From: Anaerolineae bacterium
GTDB taxonomy: Bacteria; Chloroflexota; Anaerolineae; Promineifilales; Promineifilaceae
DNA length: 28,684 bases
Direction: 5' to 3'
Assembly: GCA_028277515.1 (NCBI GenBank)
Contig: JANQGC010000351.1
Coordinates: 1 to 28,684, forward strand
The position numbers and the translations under genes were made by a program. Below the pieces are notes generated by a model. That model had not been told where the DNA came from. It searched no databases and was given only the letters and a program-made list of their open reading frames with translations. This document shows positions 16,336 to 24,673 of this stretch, piece after piece (position 1 is the first letter of the stretch; every line of letters begins with the position of its first letter).

Positions 16336-16404
16336 TCAACAACATTCGCATGATCTGCAAGCGGATTATATCTCTGCCCAATGGCTGGGCAACCAATAAG
16401 AAAC

Positions 16405-16435
16405 GCTTCCTGACATTGCCATAGGAAGCTTTTTT
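16405..16435 (+). terminator. Intrinsic terminator of tRNA-Leu
   Basis: GCTTCCT (16405-16411) pairs with AGGAAGC (16423-16429) over an 11-base loop, followed by six T (16430-16435). It lies 70 bp after the tRNA and 10 bp before the convergent mutL stop. A second small hairpin (TGCCCA/TGGGCA, 16375-16391) precedes it. Confidence 0.8.
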
Positions 16436-16444
16436 ATTTCCCTC

Positions 16445-18271
16445 TTACGTTCGGCCGAACTGCCGCGCTAACTGGGCAACGGAAAGGTGGATTAAGGTGG
16501 GACGGCCGTGTGGACAGGTATGTGGATTGTGACAGTTCTCAAGCTGCATGACCAGTGCTTCCATTTCACTCCTGGAAAGCGTCTGGCCCGCTTTGATTGC
16601 CGCCGATTTACACACCCGCAATATGATCTTCTCTTCGGCCTCTTCTTTTAACGGCGTTTCCCCACGCTCCAGGTCCTCAACGACGGCGAGTAAAGCCTTT
16701 GCCGGGTCCAGTTTGGCGACCAATGCGGGAACGGCGCGGACCATAAATGCATTCGGCCCGAAAGGTTCAACCTGAAAGCCAATTTCGTTGAGCAAATGCA
16801 AGTTATCTTCCAGAATAGCGGCCTGTGAAGGAGGAAGATGGACGGCCGAACCGGCAATCAACCCCTGTGAAACAATCTCATCCTGGCCCCTTTGAGCCAT
16901 AAACTGTTCAAATAAAATGCGCTCATGGGCAGCGTGTTGGTCTATCAAATAGAGACCCTGCGGCCCTTCGGTGATAATGTAAGCGGAACCAACCTGGCCG
17001 ATCACACGCATGATAGGCAATTTTTGATTTTCGATCAGCGATACAGCAGGATCACGTCCAGGCAGATCTATTCCATTTTCATTTGAGGATCTATCCCCCT
17101 GGCTATGCCGGTTTGACCAATCAAGATCCAATTCACTTTGCCTGCCCCTTCCGGAATTTTCCAGCGAGCCATCCCCTGAAGCTGTTGACCACCCGGAAAT
17201 AGAGGTGTTCGCTTCTTCTCCAGCCCAGGCACTCATTGAGCGCACGGGACTTTGCGCGATCAGGGTTTGCCTAACCACTCGTTGAACGGCGCCAAAAACC
17301 TGGTTACTATTCCTGAAGCGCACCTCTGTCTTGGCTGGGTGCACATTCACATCCACCTCGGAAAACGGGAGTGAGATAAAAATAATGGCCAGAGGATAAC
17401 GGCCGGTAGGTAATAATGTGTGATAAGCCTGGATGACCGCATAGGTCAGGCTTTTATCCTTAATCCATCGCCCATTTACAAATAGAGAAATTCGGTTGCG
17501 GTTTGACCAATGCAAGTTGGGTGGTCCAACGATCCCGCTTACCTGAATACGATCCCTTTTTACTGAGTCCTCATCACCTGCTTGCCCAATCCCCTCCTCT
17601 TCAATACTCAAGAGCTGTCGGGCAACATCCGGACCATAGATAGCCAACAGTACCTCTTTGACATCCCCACTGCCACTTGTTTGGAAAGAGATGCGATTAT
17701 CATGCACCAGGCGAAAACGGATATGGGGATAGGCCAACGCATATCGAGTGACAAACTCATCAATCAACCGTTTTTCGGTGCCGGTGCTTTTCAGAAATTT
17801 CAAGCGTGCGGGGACATTGTAAAATAGATTCTCAACAGCAATCACGGTACCCTGAGGTGCACCCACATGTTCCCGGCTGGTTTTTTTCCCGCCTTCCATC
17901 ACAAGACGTGTGCCCATTTGCTCCGCTTCTGCTCGGCTGACAACGGTCAGCCGGCTCACGGCGGCGATTGCCGACAATGCCTCGCCCCGAAAACCCAGCG
18001 TAGAAATGGCCTCCAGATCGTCAATCCCCTCTAACTTGGAGGTAGCGTGACGCAAAAATGCTGTTTCAATATCGCCGGCGCTTATTCCTGCTCCGTCATC
18101 GGCGACCTGGACAAGATTACGCCCACCCTCACGAACATCTACATTGATGCTCGTCGCTCCAGCATCGAGCGCATTTTCTACAAGCTCTTTGACGACGGAT
18201 GCAGGCCGCTCAACCACCTCACCAGCAGCAATTTGTGAGGCAAGCTGTTCAGATAATACTTTTATAGACAT
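16445..18271 (-). CDS. mutL: DNA mismatch repair protein MutL (endonuclease type)
   Basis: A 608-residue MutL. The GHKL ATPase domain shows ELVENALDAGA (motif I), DDGAGI (motif II), TLGFRGEAL and the GTVIAVENLFYNVPAR loop. The transducer region contains NGRWIKD and DVNVHPAKTEVRF. The C-terminal dimerisation domain contains DQHAAHERILFE, which fits the endonuclease motif DQHA-x2-E-x4-E, together with CKSAAIKAG and CPHGRP, so this MutL should nick DNA itself as in Bacillus, fitting organisms without MutH. The start is the ATG at 18269-18271 (MSIKVLSEQLASQIAAGEV); six upstream residues in the open frame lie across the promoter. No mutS is in the window. An extended -10 box ends six bases before the ATG, so the transcript looks leaderless. 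Confidence 0.96.
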   Translation of the reverse strand: MSIKVLSEQLASQIAAGEVVERPASVVKELVENALDAGATSINVDVREGGRNLVQVADDGAGISAGDIETAFLRHATSKLEGIDDLEAISTLGFRGEALSAIAAVSRLTVVSRAEAEQMGTRLVMEGGKKTSREHVGAPQGTVIAVENLFYNVPARLKFLKSTGTEKRLIDEFVTRYALAYPHIRFRLVHDNRISFQTSGSGDVKEVLLAIYGPDVARQLLSIEEEGIGQAGDEDSVKRDRIQVSGIVGPPNLHWSNRNRISLFVNGRWIKDKSLTYAVIQAYHTLLPTGRYPLAIIFISLPFSEVDVNVHPAKTEVRFRNSNQVFGAVQRVVRQTLIAQSPVRSMSAWAGEEANTSISGWSTASGDGSLENSGRGRQSELDLDWSNRHSQGDRSSNENGIDLPGRDPAVSLIENQKLPIMRVIGQVGSAYIITEGPQGLYLIDQHAAHERILFEQFMAQRGQDEIVSQGLIAGSAVHLPPSQAAILEDNLHLLNEIGFQVEPFGPNAFMVRAVPALVAKLDPAKALLAVVEDLERGETPLKEEAEEKIILRVCKSAAIKAGQTLSRSEMEALVMQLENCHNPHTCPHGRPTLIHLSVAQLARQFGRT

Positions 18272-18277
18272 CCCGCT

Positions 18278-18286
18278 ATTATACCA
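18278..18286 (-). promoter_or_regulatory. Extended -10 promoter of mutL
   Basis: On the minus strand TGGTATAAT gives a perfect TATAAT (18278-18283) with the upstream TG of an extended -10. Six bases (AGCGGG) separate it from the ATG, so the expected +1 is the A of the start codon. No -35 match is seen. Confidence 0.65.
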
Positions 18287-18330
18287 CAAGGGCTTTGGCT
18301 GAATGTTTGCTATTTACCAGACGCCATCTC

Positions 18331-18358
18331 TTGCATCTTAACATACGCCCACTATACT
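18331..18358 (+). promoter_or_regulatory. Upstream promoter of the alpha/beta hydrolase
   Basis: TTGCAT (18331-18336) and TATACT (18353-18358) are 16 bp apart. The predicted start near 18365 falls inside the first operator palindrome, so a bound repressor would block initiation. Confidence 0.4.
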
Positions 18359-18363
18359 TTATC

Positions 18364-18376
18364 AGTGACAGTCACT
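18364..18376. promoter_or_regulatory. Operator palindrome, copy 1
   Basis: AGTGACAGTCACT is a 13-bp palindrome with one central unpaired base. It lies just after a TATACT box, 48 bp centre to centre from copy 2. Symmetric operators of this size with short arms suit a TetR- or GntR-type dimer; the regulator is not in the window. Confidence 0.6.
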
Positions 18377-18402
18377 ATGATTTATTCATCACCTCAAGCA
18401 TG

Positions 18403-18431
18403 TTACTTTTAAGTGACTGTCACTTTATAAT
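18403..18431 (+). promoter_or_regulatory. Proximal promoter of the alpha/beta hydrolase
   Basis: A perfect TATAAT (18426-18431) lies 17 bp after a weak TTACTT (18403-18408). The predicted start near 18438 gives a leader of about 25 nt including GAGGAAAAAA before the ATG. The spacer is filled by operator copy 2. Confidence 0.55.
18411..18425. promoter_or_regulatory. Operator palindrome, copy 2
   Basis: AAGTGACTGTCACTT is a 15-bp palindrome about one centre base. It sits exactly between the -35 and -10 boxes of the proximal promoter, a classic repressor position. Confidence 0.65.
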
Positions 18432-18462
18432 ACTCTCAACGCTAACTTTCGAGGAAAAAACT

Positions 18463-19377
18463 ATGCCGTTTCAACCTGATTATTTTGTCCCCGAAAAGCG
18501 CCAGGCATACTTGATTCCTGGCGCATCCAGGAAAGGCTGGGAAGGAATAGGCTGCCTGGTTCTGCATGGTTTTATGGGCGCTCCTGTTAGTTCACGGCCC
18601 ATGGCCGAGCATATCGCCGAAAAAGGTGTAACAATGCATTGCCCGCTGTTACCCGGACATGGCAATCTGCCCTTTGAGATTCATGGCCACAACAGGCATG
18701 AGTGGATCAAGGAAGCTGAAGAGGCTTATGAATTTTTGAGCGAACAGTGCGATCAAATCTTTTTGATCGGCCATTCTATGGGCAGTGTATTAGCCGCACA
18801 CCTGGCAAACAAGCACCCCGACGTATGCGGTATGGTGTTGTTGGCTCCTTTATTTAAAATCCCCGATTGGCGGTTAAACTTTTCCGCCATCGGCCGCTAT
18901 TTTATGCCTTTCTTATACCCCCTCAAACATGATGCTGTCGATCGTGAAATCTTTCTTGGACGTGTCACAGACTTTGACCCCACAATCGACGTCCATGATC
19001 CGGAACTGCAAGATTGGTTGGTTGAAGCCACGCGTATTCCCACCGATGGGTTGGATGAAATGCGCAAAATGGCCGGTTTCGGCCGCAAGCTTTGGTCGGG
19101 AATCCACCAGCCGGTCATCATTTTCCAGGGAGGGCATGATCCCGCCGTCAGCCCAAGCAGCACGGAGAAACTCTTTCAGGAGCTACCAACGGCCGACAAA
19201 GAAATGAAATTTTTCCCTCAAGTTGGCCATGAACTCATGCGACCTGTCGAACCCATCCATAAAAAAGTGTGGCAGAAAATCGATGAATTCATTGAAGAGC
19301 ATGCCCAAATCGGTGAAAAACAGGCAAGCCCCCTCAATGCGCCATCACTCCTGGTTCGTGAAGAAAATCACCGTTGA
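18463..19377 (+). CDS. Alpha/beta hydrolase, carboxylesterase-like
   Basis: A 304-residue serine hydrolase resembling bacterial carboxylesterases of the Est30/monoacylglycerol lipase type. Motifs: LVLHGFMGAPVSSRPM (oxyanion region), LLPGHGN, the nucleophile elbow GHSMGS (Ser105), the acid residue in FQGGHDPAVSP and the catalytic His in FPQVGHELMRP. No signal peptide is seen, so it is probably cytoplasmic. The ATG at 18463 has a GAGG site 10 nt upstream and is chosen over a start 168 bp earlier, which would translate through the promoters and operators. Control by a repressor is suggested by the paired palindromes upstream. It is divergent from mutL. Substrate unknown; a lipid or short-acyl ester is likely. 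Confidence 0.85.
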   Translation: MPFQPDYFVPEKRQAYLIPGASRKGWEGIGCLVLHGFMGAPVSSRPMAEHIAEKGVTMHCPLLPGHGNLPFEIHGHNRHEWIKEAEEAYEFLSEQCDQIFLIGHSMGSVLAAHLANKHPDVCGMVLLAPLFKIPDWRLNFSAIGRYFMPFLYPLKHDAVDREIFLGRVTDFDPTIDVHDPELQDWLVEATRIPTDGLDEMRKMAGFGRKLWSGIHQPVIIFQGGHDPAVSPSSTEKLFQELPTADKEMKFFPQVGHELMRPVEPIHKKVWQKIDEFIEEHAQIGEKQASPLNAPSLLVREENHR

Positions 19378-19383
19378 GGATTT

Positions 19384-19411
19384 TTGAACTGGCAAGGAAA
19401 AAATGTATAAT
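19384..19411 (+). promoter_or_regulatory. Promoter of the BMP-family transporter operon
   Basis: TTGAAC (19384-19389) and a perfect TATAAT (19406-19411) are 16 bp apart. The start near 19418 gives a leader of about 95 nt with two small adjacent hairpins (GGTTT/AAACC at 19440-19454, TTTTGG/CCAAAA at 19455-19472). No known purine riboswitch core was recognised. Confidence 0.7.
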
Positions 19412-19513
19412 CTAGCCATCATTTGAAAGGACGGTGTACGGTTTCACCCAAACCTTTTGGCACTATCCAAAACTCTAGTTTCAGCATTCTGTTTTTTTAA
19501 GGAGAAGAATATA

Positions 19514-20596
19514 ATGTTAAAGAATAGAAGAAGTTTTATTGTGATCAGTTTGCTAATTCTTGCATTGCTGCTTGCTGCTTGTGGTGGGCAGGCAGCCCCT
19601 GAAGAAGGAGCAGCTCCTGAAGAAGAGGCAGCTCCTGAAGAAGAAGCAAGCGGTGATTGCAGCAGCGAAGAAGTGTTTTGTGTGGGTTTAGTAACTGATG
19701 TCGGAGAAGTAGATGATAAATCCTTTAACCAGTCAGCCTGGGAAGGGGTTCTACAGGCCGAATCAGAGTTTGACGCCCAGGTTGATTTCATTGAAACAGG
19801 CGACGCGAAAGATTATGGCGCTAACATCGCCCTTTTTGCCGATAATGGTTATGATGTCATTGTTACTGTCGGTTTTGCGATGGGTGAAGCGACAGCCGAA
19901 GCAGCGGCAACTTACCCGGACATTGATTTCATCGGTGTTGACCAGTTCCAGGTTGAGGAAATAGAGAATGTGACCGGGCTTGTGTTCAATGAAGACAAAT
20001 CCGGATACCTGGCTGGCGCATTGGCCGGAATGATGACCGAGTCCAATACCGTCGCAGCGGTCCTGGGCACTGATTTAGTTCCCCCCGTTGTTGCCTTTAA
20101 GGAAGGATATGAAGCGGGCGCAGAGGCGGTCAATCCTGACATCAATATCATCTCCACATACCATCCAGGCGGCCTGGATGTCGCTTTTACCGATCCGGAA
20201 TGGGGCGCCAGCACAGCCAAGCAAGCGCTCGATCAAGGTGCCGATGTTATCTTCGCCGCCGGCGGTAAGACAGGCAATGGTGGTTTGATCGAAGTTGCGG
20301 GCACTGAAGGAGCCTGGTGCATTGGCGTTGATACCGATCAATGGGAAACGGTTCCGGAAGCACATCCCTGTCTCATCTCTAGCGCCATGAAGTTGATTAC
20401 TCCCGGCGTTTTTGACCTGACTTCAGCCTCCTTAGAGGGCAACTTCCCCGGAGGGAATTTCTTTGGTCCTACCGGCCTGGCATCCTTCCATGATCACGAG
20501 GATGCAGTCCCCCAAGAAGTCAAGGACAGACTGGCTGAGATTGACGAGGGGTTGCAAGACGGTACAATTGATACCGGCTACAATCCAGGTGGATAA
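19514..20596 (+). CDS. BMP-family ABC transporter substrate-binding lipoprotein
   Basis: A 360-residue lipoprotein: a basic start MLKNRR, hydrophobic segment and lipobox LLAAC (Cys about residue 23), then an acidic Pro/Glu linker of three near-identical repeats. The Bmp/Med family domain follows: VGLVTDVGEVDDKSFNQSAW, YDVIVTVGFAMGEAT, NVTGLVFNEDKSGYLAGALAG, FKEGYEAGAEAVNPD and IFAAGGKTGNGG, ending GVDTDQWETVP. This PnrA/BmpA/NupN-type fold binds purine nucleosides in characterised members (Treponema PnrA, Bacillus NupN), so nucleoside uptake is the likely role. AAGGAG lies 9 nt before the ATG; in-frame codons upstream have no family similarity. A strong terminator hairpin follows before the permease genes. 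Confidence 0.93.
   Translation: MLKNRRSFIVISLLILALLLAACGGQAAPEEGAAPEEEAAPEEEASGDCSSEEVFCVGLVTDVGEVDDKSFNQSAWEGVLQAESEFDAQVDFIETGDAKDYGANIALFADNGYDVIVTVGFAMGEATAEAAATYPDIDFIGVDQFQVEEIENVTGLVFNEDKSGYLAGALAGMMTESNTVAAVLGTDLVPPVVAFKEGYEAGAEAVNPDINIISTYHPGGLDVAFTDPEWGASTAKQALDQGADVIFAAGGKTGNGGLIEVAGTEGAWCIGVDTDQWETVPEAHPCLISSAMKLITPGVFDLTSASLEGNFPGGNFFGPTGLASFHDHEDAVPQEVKDRLAEIDEGLQDGTIDTGYNPGG
19592..19645 (+). repeat. Three tandem 18-nt repeats in the lipoprotein linker
   Basis: Three in-frame copies of an 18-nt unit close to GCAGCTCCTGAAGAAGAG, starting at 19592, 19610 and 19628, encode the Ala-Ala-Pro-Glu-Glu-type linker after the lipidated Cys. Such repeats can change copy number by slippage without breaking the frame. 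Confidence 0.85.
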
Positions 20597-20615
20597 TCAG
20601 ATTTACTGAGTTTTT

Positions 20616-20650
20616 AAAGTGCGACGTGCAAAAAGTGCGTCGCACTTTTT
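20616..20650 (+). terminator. Intrinsic terminator after the binding-protein gene
   Basis: AAAGTGCGAC (20616-20625) pairs perfectly with GTCGCACTTT (20639-20648); the inner bases also pair, leaving an A-rich loop. T residues run through 20650. Partial read-through would leave the downstream permease and ATPase genes expressed at a lower level. The remaining gap to 20734 has no strong promoter. Confidence 0.85.
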
Positions 20651-20734
20651 CTTATAGACCCTCACCTTTTTAATAACCGCAATTGTTCCATCAAACCTGG
20701 CAATTCAGCTAATTTGAAGTCAAATGGGTAAATT

Positions 20735-21841
20735 ATGGCAACAGAAAACAATGCTGTAGAATCCTCAAGCAGAACCAGCAGCTTTCTGCAGCGTATTCTA
20801 CGCAGCGCAAGTGTTCCCTTGCTTTCTATCGTCCTTGCTTTGTTAATTGGTGGGATTATCCTTTTGCTGTCCGGGGCTAATCCACTTTCTGCCTATACGG
20901 CTCTTTTTCAAGGGGCATTAGGCAGCCAGGAAGCTATTGGCCGTACCTTAGAAAAGTCCACCCCACTCATATTTGGCGGATTGGCCGTCGCTTTTGCCTT
21001 CCAGGCAGGTCTTTTTAACATCGGTGGGCAAGGTCAACTGCTCGTCGGGGCAATTTTTGCTGCCTATTTGGGATTTGCAATTGAAGGATTGCCTTTCATC
21101 ATTCATATGCCTTTGGCCCTGGTAGGTGGCGCACTGGCCGGCGCAGTTTGGGGTGGTATCGCCGGTGCACTAAAGGCTTATACAGGTGCTCATGAAGTCA
21201 TAACCACGATCATGCTTAACTTTATTGCCATCAATCTGACCGACTTTTTGGCAAATGGTATTTGGAAGGATGAAGGTATTGTCGCCAGAACGCCGCCCGT
21301 TTTGGAATCGGCCGCTATTCCTCGCTGGGGGAACTACCCGCTTGGGTTCGCTATCGCTGTCCTTATGGCCGTCATCACCTGGTACATTCTTTATCGAACA
21401 ACATTTGGCTTCACGATCCGCACAACCGGGCTGAATGCCAATGCCGCCCTTTATGCTGGCATTAAAGTCCCTCTCGTAATCGTTTTTGTCATGTTTTTCA
21501 GTGGATTCCTGGCGGGAATGGGTGGCTCTGTCGAGACATTAGGTGTGGTGGGTCGCTACCAGCCAGGCTTTAATGTCGGTCTTGGATTTGACGGCATTAC
21601 GATCGCACTCCTGGCCAAAACAAATCCATTAGGCGTCATTCCTGCCGCATTGCTTATTGGGGCGATGGATGCCGGCGCGAGTCAAATGCAATTTACGGCC
21701 GGCGTACAATTTCAAATTATTGACATCATCCAGGGTCTAATATTGTTCTTCGTTTCCGCCGATCTCATTGCTCGCAAGTTTCTGGGTTCGCGCTTTGTTG
21801 ACGAAGAAAAAGTTACACTTAGTTCTGGTTGGGGAAGTTGA
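20735..21841 (+). CDS. ABC transporter permease, NupP-like
   Basis: A 368-residue polytopic permease of the BPD_transp_2 family (branched-chain amino acid/ribose/nucleoside class). Characteristic elements are GGLAVAFAFQAGLFNIGGQGQ near residues 82-102, AYTGAHEVITTIMLNFIA (the EAA-like coupling loop) and FDGITIALLAKTNPLGVIP near the C-terminus. About eight to ten membrane segments are present. The LFNIGGQGQ signature matches the larger of the paired nucleoside permeases (YufP/NupP). No clear Shine-Dalgarno precedes the ATG (GGGTAAATT only). It lies 138 bp after the binding-protein gene and 11 bp before the second permease. Confidence 0.92.
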   Translation: MATENNAVESSSRTSSFLQRILRSASVPLLSIVLALLIGGIILLLSGANPLSAYTALFQGALGSQEAIGRTLEKSTPLIFGGLAVAFAFQAGLFNIGGQGQLLVGAIFAAYLGFAIEGLPFIIHMPLALVGGALAGAVWGGIAGALKAYTGAHEVITTIMLNFIAINLTDFLANGIWKDEGIVARTPPVLESAAIPRWGNYPLGFAIAVLMAVITWYILYRTTFGFTIRTTGLNANAALYAGIKVPLVIVFVMFFSGFLAGMGGSVETLGVVGRYQPGFNVGLGFDGITIALLAKTNPLGVIPAALLIGAMDAGASQMQFTAGVQFQIIDIIQGLILFFVSADLIARKFLGSRFVDEEKVTLSSGWGS

Positions 21842-21852
21842 GGAGGACCTAG

Positions 21853-22899
21853 ATGACAACAACCACGGCCGAAGTAGAAAAAGAAAGTTTTTCTCTCAGT
21901 TCAAGAACCATATGGATCACCATCGCCATCATATTGGGAGTGGCTGCCCTGATCTGGTGGTTTATTGAGCCACTGGAAGCACAGGCGGTGTATGCCTCAA
22001 TGATCCGCCAATCGACCCCCCTCGTTCTGGGGGCGTTATGCGGCCTGATTGGTGAGCGATCGGGCATCATAAACATTGGTATTGAAGGTCAGATGCTCAT
22101 GTCTGCTTTTTTGGCTTTTCTGGCCAACGTCTATCTGGGGCAATTATTGCCCACAATGCCCCTTGGCGTTATTTTATTTTTGGGAGTCATCGTTGGGGTT
22201 GTAACGGGAGCCATCTTGGGTCTTTTCCTGGCCTGGATGTCCGTCACCTTAAAAATGGATCAAATTATCGGGGGAACGGTAATTAATACACTGGCCTTGG
22301 GACTCACCAGTTATTTTTATGTGGTGGGTCTGACAACGAGAGGCAAAATCCAACCTATCGCATTAGGACCCCTGGCCGATATTCCTCTGCTTGGACCTGT
22401 GTTGTTTAACAATCCACCTCTCACCTACCTGACGATGATCCTGGTTATCGTGCTCCAATTTGGCCTTTTCCGTACCGTTTGGGGCTTAAGGACTCGCTCG
22501 GTCGGCGAGCATCCGAGCGCGGCCGACACGGTAGGCATCAAAGTTCATTTGACCCGCTATATCAATGTTACCCTTGCGGGCGGGTTGGCCGGGCTGGCGG
22601 GAGCCTATTTAACATTAGAGGCCGTTGGTTCGTTCGAGCGGGCCATGACCAACGGCCGCGGATTTATCGCCCTCGCCGTTATGATTTTTGGCCGGTGGAC
22701 GCCCTTAGGATCCTGGGGTGCCGCCCTGCTCTTCGCCTTTTTTACAGCCTTTGCCACGCAGGCTCAATTTCGGGGCATTAACGTCCCCCATCAATTCGTG
22801 GGTATGATCCCCTATGTCATGACCATTGTCGTCCTGGCTGGATTTGGCGGACGTGCGCGACCCCCGGCAGCTATTGGCCAGGTATACGATCCGGAATAA
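21853..22899 (+). CDS. ABC transporter permease, NupQ-like
   Basis: A 348-residue BPD_transp_2 permease, partner of the preceding one. The signature SGIINIGIEGQMLMSAF corresponds to the SGVVNIGLEG block of YufQ/NupQ-type subunits, TLKMDQIIGGTVINTLALG forms the coupling loop, and NGRGFIALAVMIFGRWTPLG is near the C-terminus. Eight to ten hydrophobic segments are visible. A GAGGAGG site lies 5 nt before the ATG. The gene starts 11 bp after the NupP-like stop and ends 13 bp before the ATPase start, so the three are one transcriptional unit. Confidence 0.92.
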   Translation: MTTTTAEVEKESFSLSSRTIWITIAIILGVAALIWWFIEPLEAQAVYASMIRQSTPLVLGALCGLIGERSGIINIGIEGQMLMSAFLAFLANVYLGQLLPTMPLGVILFLGVIVGVVTGAILGLFLAWMSVTLKMDQIIGGTVINTLALGLTSYFYVVGLTTRGKIQPIALGPLADIPLLGPVLFNNPPLTYLTMILVIVLQFGLFRTVWGLRTRSVGEHPSAADTVGIKVHLTRYINVTLAGGLAGLAGAYLTLEAVGSFERAMTNGRGFIALAVMIFGRWTPLGSWGAALLFAFFTAFATQAQFRGINVPHQFVGMIPYVMTIVVLAGFGGRARPPAAIGQVYDPE

Positions 22900-22912
22900 A
22901 GGAATAAGGACG

Positions 22913-24439
22913 ATGAGCAAAAGAGATCAACCAATTGTCTTAGAGGCTAAGGGGCTAACCAAACGTTTTCCCGGCGTACTGGCCAATGATCATATCGACC
23001 TGGTCGTTTACCAAAGCGAAATCTTAGCCTTGCTGGGAGAAAACGGGGCCGGCAAGAGCACCTTGATGAACATGCTTTATGGCCTCTACCATCCGGACGA
23101 AGGCGAAATCTGGATCAAGGGTGAAAAGGTCGAATTAAGAGATCCGCGAGATGCCATTGAGCGGGGTGTGGGCATGGTTCACCAGCACTTTCAACTGGTG
23201 CCCGTCATGACCGTCGCCGAAAATGTCATGCTGGGTTCTGAAATCACGCGAGGCGGCGGGATTTTGTCCCTGCGCGAAGCGGAAAAGCGGGTCGCCGAAC
23301 TCTCCATGCAATATGGTCTGGATGTCGACCCCACGGCCATTGTTGAGGATCTGCCAGTCGGCACTCAACAGCGCGTGGAAATTATCAAAGCCCTCTATCG
23401 TAACGCTGATATTTTGATCCTTGATGAGCCAACGGCCGTCCTCACACCCCAGGAAGCGGAAGACTTATTTCGCATCATGCATGATCTGACGGATAAAGGT
23501 GTGTCCATTATCTTCATCACCCATAAACTAAAAGAGGTGTTAGCAACAGCCGACTTTATCGGCGTTTTACGTCGTGGCCGGTTAGTCGGCACAGCCTTGC
23601 CGGAAGAGTCCACGGAGGCCAGCCTGGCCGAAATGATGGTCGGCCGCTCCGTCGTCTTAGAGGTGTTCAAAGAAGAAGCGCATCCCGGTGATGTCATTTT
23701 GCGTGTGGAAGATCTCCATGTGAAAGACGACCGCAATCAAATGAGTGTTGAAGGGGTCAACCTTGAAGTTCGCAAAGGAGAAATTGTCGGCATCGCCGGC
23801 GTTCAAGGCAATGGTCAGCGTGAGCTGGTCGAAGCATTGACTGGCTTACGCCCGGTAGAGAGTGGTTCTGTCTGGATTGATGGCCAGGGAACCACCAATT
23901 TGTCCCCGCGCAAAATTACAGAATTAGGGGTCGCTCATATACCTGAAGACCGGGAAAAACATGGGCTGGTGATGCCTTATTCATTAGCCGATAACATGGT
24001 CCTTAACAACTACTATACCAGACCGTTTGCCAGGGGGGTTGTTATGGATCAAGAGGCGATCAATGAGCACGGGATAGAGTTAATCGAGAAGTTTGATGTT
24101 CGCACACCTTCTGTTTTTACGCCGGCCAAAAATCTTTCAGGGGGCAATAAACAAAAGGTGATTGTCGCCCGTGAATTTTCGCGACCCACAAAACTATTAA
24201 TTGCCGCCCAACCTACCCGTGGAATTGATGTCGGCTCCATTGAATTCATTCACAATCAAATCGTCGCTCAGCGCGACGCCGGTGTGGCCGTGCTCCTTGT
24301 TTCGGCCGAGTTGGACGAAGTGCTTGGCCTTTCCGATCGCATTGCTGTGATATTTGACGGCAAGATCGTCGCCATTGTGCCGCGTGAAGAAGCTACCCGC
24401 GAACGTATAGGTCTTTTAATGGCCGGTTCGGAGGCTTAA
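22913..24439 (+). CDS. ABC transporter ATP-binding protein, NupO-like, two ATPase domains
   Basis: A 508-residue protein with tandem nucleotide-binding domains that powers the nucleoside importer at the membrane. Domain 1: Walker A GENGAGKST (42-50), Q-loop MVHQHFQLVPV, signature LPVGTQQRVEI, Walker B ILILDEPTAVL, switch His in IFITHKL. Domain 2: a degenerate Walker A (GVQGNGQRE) lacking the Lys, signature LSGGNKQKV, and LLIAAQPTRGIDVGS in place of the usual Walker B. One site is thus probably non-hydrolytic, usual for the monosaccharide/nucleoside class (RbsA, YufO). The start at 22913 follows an AAGGA site; an in-frame upstream ATG at 22826 lies inside the permease gene. Confidence 0.94.
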   Translation: MSKRDQPIVLEAKGLTKRFPGVLANDHIDLVVYQSEILALLGENGAGKSTLMNMLYGLYHPDEGEIWIKGEKVELRDPRDAIERGVGMVHQHFQLVPVMTVAENVMLGSEITRGGGILSLREAEKRVAELSMQYGLDVDPTAIVEDLPVGTQQRVEIIKALYRNADILILDEPTAVLTPQEAEDLFRIMHDLTDKGVSIIFITHKLKEVLATADFIGVLRRGRLVGTALPEESTEASLAEMMVGRSVVLEVFKEEAHPGDVILRVEDLHVKDDRNQMSVEGVNLEVRKGEIVGIAGVQGNGQRELVEALTGLRPVESGSVWIDGQGTTNLSPRKITELGVAHIPEDREKHGLVMPYSLADNMVLNNYYTRPFARGVVMDQEAINEHGIELIEKFDVRTPSVFTPAKNLSGGNKQKVIVAREFSRPTKLLIAAQPTRGIDVGSIEFIHNQIVAQRDAGVAVLLVSAELDEVLGLSDRIAVIFDGKIVAIVPREEATRERIGLLMAGSEA

Positions 24440-24512
24440 AAAAACTAGACACAGGAAAGCCCCTGAGCTATACTTGGGTTGTCCTAAGGGTGAAAAATTT
24501 GAATAAACACGG

Positions 24513-24542
24513 ATAGCCTCGCCAACTGCGGGGCTATTTATT
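24513..24542 (+). terminator. Intrinsic terminator of the nucleoside transporter operon
   Basis: ATAGCCTCGC (24513-24522) pairs with GCGGGGCTAT (24528-24537), one G-T pair, around a 5-base loop CAACT, followed by a short T-rich tail (TTATT). Confidence 0.75.
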
Positions 24543-24673
24543 CCCAAAATCGCGTACTAAAACCGATTTATGTATCAAGACCTCAATATGGCCAAGATTT
24601 CCGGTTGGTTTTAGTAATGAAGTTAAAATGGTTCGCCCTTATTGGTGGTTTGTTTTCTAAACAATTTTAGTAA

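Noticed and set aside
16196..16396. Minus-strand open frame of 66 codons across the tRNA gene
   Set aside because: It is antisense to a complete tRNA-Leu and its promoter; no family similarity or ribosome site.
19412..19513. Purine-type riboswitch in the leader of the nucleoside transporter operon
   Set aside because: The TATAATC-like start is the promoter -10 itself, and the conserved three-way junction loops of purine riboswitches were not found; only two small hairpins are present.
19592..19645. Tandem repeats as a possible CRISPR or mobile-element trace
   Set aside because: The 18-nt units are contiguous, in frame and encode a typical lipoprotein linker.
22913..24439. Degenerate second ATPase domain as a sign of gene decay
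   Set aside because: Loss of the Walker A Lys and the AAQPTRG variant are normal in the second half of this transporter class.
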